Shown piece after piece: positions 1 through 6,422 of a DNA stretch of 10,790 nt (its first letter is position 1; the number at the start of each line of letters is the position of its first letter). Both the position numbers and the translations under genes were made by a program. Origin of the DNA: Equadaptatus sp045642025 (lineage in GTDB: Bacteria > Synergistota > Synergistia > Synergistales > Synergistaceae); NCBI GenBank assembly GCA_045642025.1, contig JAZUIB010000051.1:1-10790 (forward strand). The letters run 5' to 3'. The notes below the pieces were generated by a model. It was not told the origin of the DNA, did not search any database, and was given only the letters and a program-made list of their open reading frames with translations.

Positions 1-1
1 A

Positions 2-232
2 AGAAAACGATATTTTACAAAGATTTTCAGACAACTGTTCGGACGGGAAATAGACGACATCATTCCGGCAGAAATGAAACAGCCGGGAATGGTTCCGATA
101 TTTTCAATCTACAAAGATACTGAAAACAGACAGATTATTCTTCGCTGCGACAGCGTAGAATATGAAGACGAAATTGTCACTGACGAAAACGGGAAAGCCT
201 GTTTCAAACGAAATACGGCATATAGAAAATAA
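2..232 (+). CDS. C-terminal end of an unrecognised protein (5' end outside the window)
   Basis: Frame 2 is open from the window edge to a TAA at 230-232, giving 76 residues with no internal stop. The peptide is mixed and charged. It starts with a basic stretch (RKRYFTKIFRQLFGRE) and goes on to an IYKDTENRQIILRCD segment and an acidic part (EYEDEIVTDENG). It has no membrane segment, signal peptide or motif that I recognise. The stop codon sits inside the left arm of the hairpin at 228-271, as expected for a real gene end with an intrinsic terminator. I assign no function. An edge effect is the main alternative, but 76 open codons ending exactly at a terminator make a genuine gene likely. Confidence 0.6.
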   Translation, partial: RKRYFTKIFRQLFGREIDDIIPAEMKQPGMVPIFSIYKDTENRQIILRCDSVEYEDEIVTDENGKACFKRNTAYRK

Positions 233-271
233 CATACGCGGGAGAGCAGATGCTCTCCCGCGTATGTTATT
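228..271. terminator. Bidirectional terminator with 21-bp perfect stem
   Basis: Positions 228-248 and 251-271 are exact reverse complements around a 2-nt centre (GA). The stem is GC-rich in its inner half (CGCGGGAGAGCA). It lies between two convergent frames and contains the TAA of each: 230-232 on plus and 267-269 on minus. On the minus strand the hairpin runs into TTATTTTC, a usable U-rich tail. On the plus strand the tail is poorer (TTATTCTG). Confidence 0.85.
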
Positions 272-572
272 CTGTCATAACTTCATTAACGTCCCTGTAA
301 ATTACTGTTTTTCCACTCCTTAAACAGCTCACGACAACATCCCTGTGTACCTGTAATACCGTATCCGTGAAAAATCCTCTGGTCTCAAAAATCGAAAGAG
401 CGGCTGCTTCTATATTGTCATTCAACTCTTTGTCATAAACAAGCAGACAGCGTTTGTTGATCGTTTCCCACAACTCTTTCAGTTCACCATAAGCCGCTTT
501 GCGAATTTTGACGGGGACTTGCTTTCTGCTTGTTGCGGTCTCTGACCTTGCCGCTTTCAAGTCCTGTCGCAT
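267..572 (-). pseudogene. Probable remnant of a type III restriction enzyme Res subunit
   Basis: This frame encodes 101 residues. The stretch from about residue 22 to 70 (KIRKAAYGELKELWETINKR, then CLLVYDKELNDNIEAAALSIFE) resembles the part of type III Res subunits that follows the helicase core, where a KELWE-INxK block precedes a segment of the YDKELND type. That match is from memory of the family, not a search. Full Res proteins run to roughly 900-1000 residues, so nearly all of it, including the DEAD-type ATPase and the nuclease motifs, is absent. An in-frame TAG lies three codons upstream of the ATG and there is no ribosome binding site. A sigma70-like promoter (573-601) abuts the ATG. 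It may be a decayed fragment or a small gene of unknown function; no mod gene is nearby. Confidence 0.5.
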
Positions 573-601
573 ATTATACTATTTTTTCCAGCTTTTCCCA
601 A
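573..601 (-). promoter_or_regulatory. Sigma70-like promoter abutting the Res-like fragment
   Basis: Read on the minus strand, TTGGGA (596-601) is followed by a 17-bp spacer and a perfect TATAAT (573-578). The expected transcript start, near 566, falls inside the reading frame whose ATG is at 570-572. Any product would therefore be leaderless or start downstream. A transcript from here would run about 340 nt to the hairpin at 228-271. Confidence 0.5.
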
Positions 602-615
602 TTTTTGCAATAATC

Positions 616-652
616 CATAATAAAGACGGGGCTGTGCCCCGTCTTTATTATG
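616..652 (-). terminator. Intrinsic terminator of the lemA-DUF486 operon
   Basis: Positions 616-632 and 636-652 are exact reverse complements (17 bp, with GACGGGGC at the core) around a 3-nt loop. The hairpin starts 17 nt after the stop codon of the DUF486 gene. On the minus strand it continues into GATTATTGCAAAAATT, a weak U-tract, so termination may rest mainly on the stem. It also insulates the Res-like fragment downstream. Confidence 0.8.
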
Positions 653-669
653 TTCTGTTTTGTTCTTAA

Positions 670-1011
670 TTATCCGCGGAAAATGAAGAATACCGCGCCT
701 ATCATGCAGAGTGCTGCATAGAGAAAGTTCATCGAAAGCTTTTCTTTCATTACAAAACAGCAGAACCCTGCGAAAACGCACATGGTTATGACTTCCTGAA
801 TGATCTTCAGCTGCGGGAGTGTGTAAACTTTGAAGCCCAGTCTGTTGCCGGGCACCTGAAAGCAATATTCAAAAAATGCAACGCACCAGCTGACGAGTAT
901 CGCAATGTAAAACGGTTTATCTCCCAGTTTTTTGAGATGTCCGTACCATGCGTACGTCATAAACATATTCGATATTATAAGGAAGAGAAGCGGTACGGCA
1001 CGCTGCAGCAT
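670..1011 (-). CDS. DMT-superfamily small membrane protein, DUF486 family
   Basis: This is a 113-residue, very hydrophobic protein with about four membrane segments (near residues 3-20, 31-50, 66-86 and 92-110). It has the hallmark DUF486 pattern: SNMFMTYAWYGHLKK near the N-terminus, then AILVSWCVAFFEYCFQVPGNR, then LPQLKIIQEVITM. The length is normal for the family, which is related to EamA/SMR-type transporters. The substrate is unknown. I chose the ATG at 1009-1011, 8 nt from AAAGGG (1020-1025). A GTG immediately upstream (1012-1014) would add one residue and is also possible. The ribosome binding site sits right against the lemA stop at 1027-1029, so the gene is the second of a two-gene operon and probably translationally coupled. 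Confidence 0.88.
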   Translation of the reverse strand: MLQRAVPLLFLIISNMFMTYAWYGHLKKLGDKPFYIAILVSWCVAFFEYCFQVPGNRLGFKVYTLPQLKIIQEVITMCVFAGFCCFVMKEKLSMNFLYAALCMIGAVFFIFRG

Positions 1012-1026
1012 CACGGTTGCCCTTTC

Positions 1027-1581
1027 TTAAAATTTGACCTGCGGAGCTGCTTTTTCTGCTTCTGCTGTTTCAAAATACGCGGCAGGAGTGAAACCAAGCA
1101 ATCTTGCAACAAGCACAGCAGGGAAACGCTGAACGGCGTTGTTTAGGTTTCTTGCCGTACCGTTGTAGTAGCGGCGCGCAAGCTGCAATTCGTCTTCTAT
1201 TTTTGAAAGCTGCTGCTGTAAATCGAGAAAATTCGTGTTCGCCTTGAGCTCCGGATAATTTTCAGCAACTGCGAAAAGGGTGCGGAGTGTTCCGGTAAGT
1301 TCATTTTCAGCAGCTATACGTTTTTCTGCATCAGTACCTGCCTGATTTATTGCAGAACGTGCTCTGGTAATATTCTCAAAAGTCTGCTGTTCATGAGCTG
1401 CATACCCTTTAACAGTTTCAACAAGATTGGGGATAAGGTCAAAACGGCGTTTTAACTGAATGTCTATGCCGCTCCATGCTTCATCACGGAAGTTTTTGAG
1501 TTTGACAAGACCGTTGTATGTTCCCATAAGCCACAGTGCAACAATCCCGAATATAATTATTAAAATAATAAGTATTGTCAT
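1027..1581 (-). CDS. lemA: LemA family protein
   Basis: The product has 184 residues, the usual LemA length. An N-terminal membrane segment (residues 2-20, almost all I/L/F/V) is followed by a helical body. Diagnostic stretches are YNGLVKLKNFRDEAWSGIDI, LKRRFDLIPNLVETVKGYAAHE, a block around ENELTGTLRTLFAVAENYPELKA, and RRYYNGTARNLNNAVQRFP followed by LLGF. LemA proteins are membrane-tethered with a helical domain of unclear biochemical role. I chose the ATG at 1579-1581 because AGAGGTG (1588-1594) sits at proper spacing. In-frame starts further upstream would add up to 21 residues before the membrane segment, and the longest would start above the promoter's -10 box. It is cotranscribed with the DUF486 gene 15 nt downstream. 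The common htpX partner is not adjacent. Confidence 0.93.
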   Translation of the reverse strand: MTILIILIIIFGIVALWLMGTYNGLVKLKNFRDEAWSGIDIQLKRRFDLIPNLVETVKGYAAHEQQTFENITRARSAINQAGTDAEKRIAAENELTGTLRTLFAVAENYPELKANTNFLDLQQQLSKIEDELQLARRYYNGTARNLNNAVQRFPAVLVARLLGFTPAAYFETAEAEKAAPQVKF

Positions 1582-1632
1582 GATATACACCTCTTTTTTC
1601 ATAGTAATAAAAATGTAGTGTTCTGCCAGGTC

Positions 1633-1641
1633 ATTATAGCA
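1633..1641 (-). promoter_or_regulatory. Extended -10 promoter of lemA
   Basis: On the minus strand TGCTATAAT combines a perfect TATAAT (1633-1638) with the TGn extension (1639-1641). No good -35 hexamer stands 17 bp upstream, as is common for extended -10 promoters. The leader would be roughly 45 nt and carries the AGAGGTG ribosome binding site. Confidence 0.55.
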
Positions 1642-1780
1642 CACCAGTCTTCAGGCAGCCGGTAGTCAGCAGACTGCTAATTTAATTCTTAACTCTTTCT
1701 ATCGCCGGTAATCCGCTTCTAAGGTTTTATGCCAAAAATTCCTGAGCTGCTGAGCCCAAGGAGACAAAGCCTGTATATTG

Positions 1781-3205
1781 TTAAAATTCTGGCAGATTTT
1801 CTTTAAGTTCGTTGCTCAGCTGTGTATATTCCTCAAGATCTTCCGTTGCATTCGTTATCTGTTCTTTGACACGAAGCGGCGCTGTTCCGCCGATTGTCAG
1901 ACGGCGCGCAACAGCCATTTCCGGTGTAAGCAGCGGCAGCAGGTCTTCTTCAGCTTCAGGAATGAGCGCTTTCCACTCGTCAAGCGTGAGGCTCGTAAGC
2001 GCACGGTTGTTTGCAACGCAAAAACCGACGGTTTTGCCGACTTTTGCATGGGCCTGACGGAAAGGAACGCCTTTGACAACAAGATATTCCGCAACGTCCG
2101 TTGCAAGAATAAGCCCATCGGCAAAGCCGCGTTTTGCAGCTTCTTCGTTTATTTCGACTTCTTTAATAAGCGGCGGAAGTACCGAGAAAATGCCTTTCAT
2201 TATTTCAATTGCCTCAAACAGCGGGCGCTTGTCTTCCTGCAAATCGCGGTCGTAGGTTGAAGGAACACCTTTCATAAGCGTCATGAGCTGCGTGTATGCA
2301 CCGGCAAGCAGCCCTGCTTTGCCGCGGATAAGTTCCAACACATCAGGGTTTTGCTTCTGCGGCATAATGCTTGAGCCTGTGCAATACGCATCCGGAAGTT
2401 TCACCCAGCCGAACTCCGTAGTGAAATAGATAATGAGGTCTTCGGAAAGGCGGCTGGCGTGCTGCCCAAAGACTGCCGCGAAATGAAGCAGGTCAAGGAA
2501 ATGGTCGCGCTGTGAAACGCTGTCCATACTGTTGTCAGATACCTTCGCAAAGCCGAGATCTTCCGCGGTAAATATTCTGTCAAGCGGCAGTGTCGAACCT
2601 GCAAGCGCAGCGCTGCCGAGTGTACATTCATCAACAGCGTCATATGCCGCAAACAACCTGTCTGCATCGCGCAGAAATGCCCGCGCATGCGCCATCCAAA
2701 ACTGACCCATAGAAATAGGCTGTGCCTGCTGAAGATGTGTATAACCGGGAACAATATAATCGGTATGTTCTTCTGCTTTTTCAAGCAAAACTGCGATCAG
2801 AGAGCGAAGCCCCCCCCACAGTTCAAATATTTCCTTCCTTAAATATAAGCGCACTGTTGTATTGACTTGGTCATTGCGTGAACGCCCCATGTGAAGCTTT
2901 GCGCCTGTTGCGCCGCAAAGCTCCGTAAGCCGTGCTTCAATGTTCATATGAACATCTTCAAGAGAAATTTTGGGTTCAAAATTACCGGTTTTAATTTCAT
3001 CTGCTATAACAAGCAGATTCTTTTCTATTATTTCTGCTTCCTCTGCAGACAGAAGACCGGTACTGCCGAGCATTCTTACATGCGCTATGCTGCCGCGTAT
3101 ATCGGCAAAAGCCATACGCCAGTCCAAATCCAGTGACTGAGAGAATTTTACCACCGTTTCTGCCGTATCCTGAGAGAAACGGCCCTTCCACATACCTTTG
3201 GGCAT
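1781..3205 (-). CDS. argH: Argininosuccinate lyase
   Basis: The product has 474 residues, full length for the family. The cytosolic enzyme splits argininosuccinate into arginine and fumarate, the last step of arginine synthesis, and works as a homotetramer. Family landmarks, numbered from this start: DVHMNIE (84-90), GRSRNDQV (107-114), GYTHLQQAQP (154-163) with the catalytic His157, and the fumarase/aspartase-superfamily signature GSSIMPQKQNPD (277-288) on the loop carrying the catalytic serine. GGTAP occurs at 439-443. The signature has Gln285 where many members have Lys. I chose the ATG at 3203-3205, 8 nt from AGGGAG (3214-3219); a GTG nine bases upstream is too close to that site. A run of eight G lies in the codons for Trp130-Gly132. 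No other arg gene is present. It is transcribed divergently from the SNF2 operon. Confidence 0.97.
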   Translation of the reverse strand: MPKGMWKGRFSQDTAETVVKFSQSLDLDWRMAFADIRGSIAHVRMLGSTGLLSAEEAEIIEKNLLVIADEIKTGNFEPKISLEDVHMNIEARLTELCGATGAKLHMGRSRNDQVNTTVRLYLRKEIFELWGGLRSLIAVLLEKAEEHTDYIVPGYTHLQQAQPISMGQFWMAHARAFLRDADRLFAAYDAVDECTLGSAALAGSTLPLDRIFTAEDLGFAKVSDNSMDSVSQRDHFLDLLHFAAVFGQHASRLSEDLIIYFTTEFGWVKLPDAYCTGSSIMPQKQNPDVLELIRGKAGLLAGAYTQLMTLMKGVPSTYDRDLQEDKRPLFEAIEIMKGIFSVLPPLIKEVEINEEAAKRGFADGLILATDVAEYLVVKGVPFRQAHAKVGKTVGFCVANNRALTSLTLDEWKALIPEAEEDLLPLLTPEMAVARRLTIGGTAPLRVKEQITNATEDLEEYTQLSNELKENLPEF

Positions 3206-3236
3206 AAACAACACTCCCTTTTGTCAGTTCATTTAT

Positions 3237-3265
3237 ATTGTAGCAAAAAAAACAATAAAGTTAAC
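3237..3265 (-). promoter_or_regulatory. argH promoter
   Basis: On the minus strand TGCTACAAT gives a TACAAT -10 (3237-3242) with a TGn extension. Upstream, near 3259-3265, is a TTAACT/GTTAAC sequence 16-17 bp away that could act as a weak -35. This -35 overlaps the left arm of the inverted repeat at 3252-3265/3313-3326, so a protein bound there would block argH. The leader would be about 25 nt. Confidence 0.45.
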
Positions 3266-3326
3266 AATATGTATATACAGTTTGGACAATTATATGCTAT
3301 AATTGTTTACGCGTTAACTTTACTGT
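3252..3326. promoter_or_regulatory. Candidate operator pair and central dyad between argH and the SNF2 operon
   Basis: ACAATAAAGTTAAC (3252-3265) is repeated in inverted form at 3313-3326 with one mismatch; the arm centres are 61 bp apart, about six helical turns. Between them a perfect dyad has 9-bp arms (3286-3294 and 3298-3306, ACAATTATA/TATAATTGT) around TGC, and it contains the -10 box of the plus-strand promoter. The arms overlap the argH -35 region on one side and the start of the SNF2 transcript on the other. I read this as possible regulator binding. AT-rich promoter DNA often yields such dyads by chance, and I see no clear ArgR box. Confidence 0.35.
3274..3303 (+). promoter_or_regulatory. 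Promoter of the SNF2-SWIM operon
   Basis: TATAAT (3298-3303) with the TGC extension (3295-3297) forms an extended -10 element. TATACA (3274-3279), four of six matches to TTGACA, lies 18 bp upstream. The leader would be about 68 nt, ending in AAAGAGG (3365-3371) six bases before the ATG. Confidence 0.55.
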
Positions 3327-3377
3327 TAAGTTTTCAGCAAAAACGACTGTTACCAAACTTTAGTAAAGAGGTTTTAT

Positions 3378-6300
3378 ATGTTAGTTTTTCATATCGGCTA
3401 TACCGGCGGCCTGTTTTTGATATGGTCCGAGCGTTCATATACAGAAAATAACTGCGTTGTCAACGGCAGACAGCATCCGTTCTGTCTTTCCGGACAGGAA
3501 ATTTTGGATATGCTGAAAAAACTGGGAATGACTCCTACGGAAAATCAGAACCGCTGCCTTACCGCAACTGTCAAACTGCCTGCTTCAAACGGCATGCCTA
3601 TACCATCTTCAAAACTTTTGGGCGATTTTAAAGCAGATAAACTTGAACTATCAGAATTTGACGTGCCAACCATTCCCCTTACGGCTGACAACATGGAATG
3701 CTTAAAAATGCTGTCCGAACATGGCAGACGCCTCGCAGTTCCCGGCATTATGCCCGGAAATGACGCGGTTTACATGATAGAGAGCTACAAATATGCCATG
3801 CTCTTGTCTCTGCGCGGCTGTTTCATACCATATATGAAAAAAACAGCCGAAGGCTGCTTTTCGTGTTGGGAACCCTTATACCTTCCCAAATATCATGGCG
3901 AATATACCGCATATCTAAATTCCATGCCGCCCATTCTGAAAGGGTTCAGAGTAGGCAAAGTTGTCGCTCCAGATAATGCGGAAAAACTCGGAAGAACAAT
4001 TTTGGGCTGCTTCATGGACAGCATCATTCGCACTGCCCAGACAAAAAATGCCAAAGGCAAACTTGTCAACATAGACAACTCTCACGAAATGTGGCTTAGG
4101 TCTCTTACCTGGGCACGCACCTCCCTGACACGCTGGACAGAGGAACTGCGTTCTGTATATCCTCAAATTGCCGCATGGGCTGAAGAAGCAAAAATCGGCA
4201 GCGGCGAACCATGGCGTCTTATCCTCCGCATTGAAGAGCCGGAGCATATGGATGACGACACACGCTGGCTTGTAACCTGGCATCTGCAAGCTCTGCGAGA
4301 TGAAAGTATTATTATTCCCGCAGCCCGTGTATGGAAACCCACAGCTGCAGAACGTAGCTGGTTTGAACGTGTCGGAGAAAACCCAAGAAAATTTCTATTG
4401 CAGACACTTGGAGTAATTTCCGCTTACGTTCCGCCGATCGAAGATGCGCTATATCAAGCACATCCGGTATCCTGCGAATTTACCGCAAAACAGCTGTACG
4501 ATTTTATGACCGATGCCCTGCCACGGCTGTCTGAAGACGGTGTGCGCGTCATGTACCCTGCCTCATGGGGAAATCCCAAAAACCGCGAACGATTCTCGCT
4601 GAGCGGCAACATTTCAGACACTGCGGCATTTTCGTCAAACACAGGACTATCGCTTCAAGAAATGCTTGAAGTAGACTGGGAAATCACTCTGGGCAATGAA
4701 GTTCTCACAGAAGATGAACTGAGGCAGCTTGCCAAACTCACAACACCGTTTGTCGAGCTGCACGGCAAAATAATATATGTTGACCAAGAAGAACTTTCCA
4801 CCATACTTAAAAACACAAAAACTCTGCCCAAACAAATAGACCGGAGATCCGCGCTGCTATCAACACTCTCCGGAAATTTTGAAGGCATGCGTCTAACCTC
4901 CATACACGACAACGGTTGGCTTGACGATGCAGTCGCGGTACTTACGGGAAAGAAAAGCCTCCCTGAGCAGCAACTACCGGAAAATTTCCGCGGCACACTT
5001 CGTCCGTATCAGCTGCGCGGCCTGTCATGGCTTGACTGGCTTACCAAACTCGGTCTAGGAGGCTGCCTTGCCGATGACATGGGGCTCGGCAAAACAATTG
5101 AAACCCTTGCGCTTCTGCAGCTGCAAAAAAACGAAGGGCAGACACGTCCTGTACTGCTTGTATGCCCAACATCCGTTGTCGAAAACTGGCGTTTAGAAGC
5201 AGAACGATTTGTCCCGCAGCTAAAAACATATGTACACTACGGACTGGACAGACTGCAGGGCGACAAATTCCTGAGGGCAATCAAGGGAAAAGACCTTGTC
5301 ATAACCTCATACTCTCTTTTAAGCAGAGACTTCTCCACAATTATCAAACCTGAATGGCGCGGCGCAATTCTTGATGAAGCGCAAAACATTAAAAACCCGC
5401 TCACACGGCAATCCAAAACAGCACACTCCATCACGGCTGACTGGCGTCTCGCGCTTACAGGCACCCCTGTAGAAAACCACGTCGGAGACCTCTGGTCAGT
5501 ATTAAAATTCTGTGTACCGGGATTACTACCCAACAAAACACGTTTTGCCCGTGAATTCTTGCGGCCCATACAGACAGGCAACATACAGCGGCTTGAGAGA
5601 CTGCGTCTTATGACAGGACCTTTCATTCTCCGCAGGGTAAAAACAGACAAAGAAATCATTGCAGACCTGCCTGACAAAATTGAATCAAGAGAATTCTGCC
5701 CGCTCAGCAAAGAACAGGCCGCGCTTTACGCTGCAGTGCTTGATAAACTGGAAAAAACCCTTCACACCAGCAGCGGAATTCAGCGTAAAGGTCTTGTTCT
5801 CTCAACAATCACCAATCTTAAAGAAATATGCGACCACCCTGCGCTCTACTCCAAAGACAGCACGACAATAGCAAACCGCTCCGGCAAACTGGCGCGACTG
5901 TCGGAACTTGCCGACGTTATGCTTTCCGCAGGAGACCGCACACTAATATTCACACAATATGCTTCAATGGGAAAAATAATCAAAAACTACCTGCAAGAAA
6001 CTTTCGGCACAGAAGTTCTCTTCCTGCACGGCGGACTCACCAAAGACAAAAGAGACGACCTCATACATCGTTTTGCGCAGCCCAACGGACCACAGCTCTT
6101 TGTACTTTCGCTTAAAGCAGGAGGCACGGGATTAAATCTCACAAACGCAAACCATGTAATCCTGTTCGACCGCTGGTGGAACCCTGCGGTTGAACAACAA
6201 GCCATAGACAGAGCCTACCGTATAGGACAAAAAAGAAACGTTCAAGTTCACTACTTCTGCTGCAAAGGCACACTTGAAGAAAAAATAGAACAATTCATAA

Positions 6301-6422
6301 ATTCCAAACAAGAAGTTGCCGAATCCGTAGTACGTGAAGGAGAAAACTGGCTTACGGAACTAACCGACGCGGAGCTGCACGAACTCTTTGCTCTTAATAT
6401 AATGGAGGAAGAAAATGACTAA
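3378..6422 (+). CDS. SNF2-family ATP-dependent helicase/translocase
   Basis: The product has 1014 residues. The C-terminal half is a complete SNF2 motor: Q-motif region LRPYQLRGLSWL, Walker A DDMGLGKT (566-573), DEAQ box (666-669), motif III LTGTP (693-697), then a helicase-C lobe with LHGG, motif V LKAGGTGLNL (912-921) and the arginine-finger motif DRAYRIGQKR (944-953). All key residues are present, so ATPase activity is expected. The N-terminal ~530 residues match the arrangement of bacterial SNF2 proteins with an SNF2-associated domain (FVELHGKIIYVDQEEL lies near its end). Such proteins translocate on duplex DNA or RNA; the substrate is unknown. The start at 3378 has AAAGAGG six bases upstream. 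The gene overlaps the SWIM gene by 8 nt, so both products are probably made together. It resembles B. subtilis YwqA and mycobacterial HelZ in kind. The 3' part is rich in A and C on the coding strand. Confidence 0.95.
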   Translation: MLVFHIGYTGGLFLIWSERSYTENNCVVNGRQHPFCLSGQEILDMLKKLGMTPTENQNRCLTATVKLPASNGMPIPSSKLLGDFKADKLELSEFDVPTIPLTADNMECLKMLSEHGRRLAVPGIMPGNDAVYMIESYKYAMLLSLRGCFIPYMKKTAEGCFSCWEPLYLPKYHGEYTAYLNSMPPILKGFRVGKVVAPDNAEKLGRTILGCFMDSIIRTAQTKNAKGKLVNIDNSHEMWLRSLTWARTSLTRWTEELRSVYPQIAAWAEEAKIGSGEPWRLILRIEEPEHMDDDTRWLVTWHLQALRDESIIIPAARVWKPTAAERSWFERVGENPRKFLLQTLGVISAYVPPIEDALYQAHPVSCEFTAKQLYDFMTDALPRLSEDGVRVMYPASWGNPKNRERFSLSGNISDTAAFSSNTGLSLQEMLEVDWEITLGNEVLTEDELRQLAKLTTPFVELHGKIIYVDQEELSTILKNTKTLPKQIDRRSALLSTLSGNFEGMRLTSIHDNGWLDDAVAVLTGKKSLPEQQLPENFRGTLRPYQLRGLSWLDWLTKLGLGGCLADDMGLGKTIETLALLQLQKNEGQTRPVLLVCPTSVVENWRLEAERFVPQLKTYVHYGLDRLQGDKFLRAIKGKDLVITSYSLLSRDFSTIIKPEWRGAILDEAQNIKNPLTRQSKTAHSITADWRLALTGTPVENHVGDLWSVLKFCVPGLLPNKTRFAREFLRPIQTGNIQRLERLRLMTGPFILRRVKTDKEIIADLPDKIESREFCPLSKEQAALYAAVLDKLEKTLHTSSGIQRKGLVLSTITNLKEICDHPALYSKDSTTIANRSGKLARLSELADVMLSAGDRTLIFTQYASMGKIIKNYLQETFGTEVLFLHGGLTKDKRDDLIHRFAQPNGPQLFVLSLKAGGTGLNLTNANHVILFDRWWNPAVEQQAIDRAYRIGQKRNVQVHYFCCKGTLEEKIEQFINSKQEVAESVVREGENWLTELTDAELHELFALNIMEEEND
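6403..6422 (+). promoter_or_regulatory. Ribosome binding site and 8-nt stop/start overlap (translational coupling)
   Basis: GGAGG (6404-6408 region) lies about six bases before the SWIM gene ATG at 6415-6417, inside the last codons of the SNF2 gene. The sequence ATGACTAA contains both the start and the SNF2 stop (6420-6422). This decides the SWIM start and implies coupled translation. Confidence 0.8.

Noticed and set aside
1012..1014. GTG start for the DUF486 protein
   Set aside because: Spacing to AAAGGG is 5 nt against 8 nt for the adjacent ATG, and family members normally start with the shorter form. The difference is one residue.
1641..1780. Intrinsic terminator after argH
   Set aside because: The GCTCAGCAGCTCAG stretch is a direct repeat, not an inverted one. 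No GC-rich hairpin with a U-tract was found, so how argH transcription ends is unclear.
3206..3377. ArgR operator (ARG box) upstream of argH
   Set aside because: I looked for a TGAATA...ATTCA-type dyad. Only isolated half-like pieces are present, and the GTTAAC-based arms do not match.
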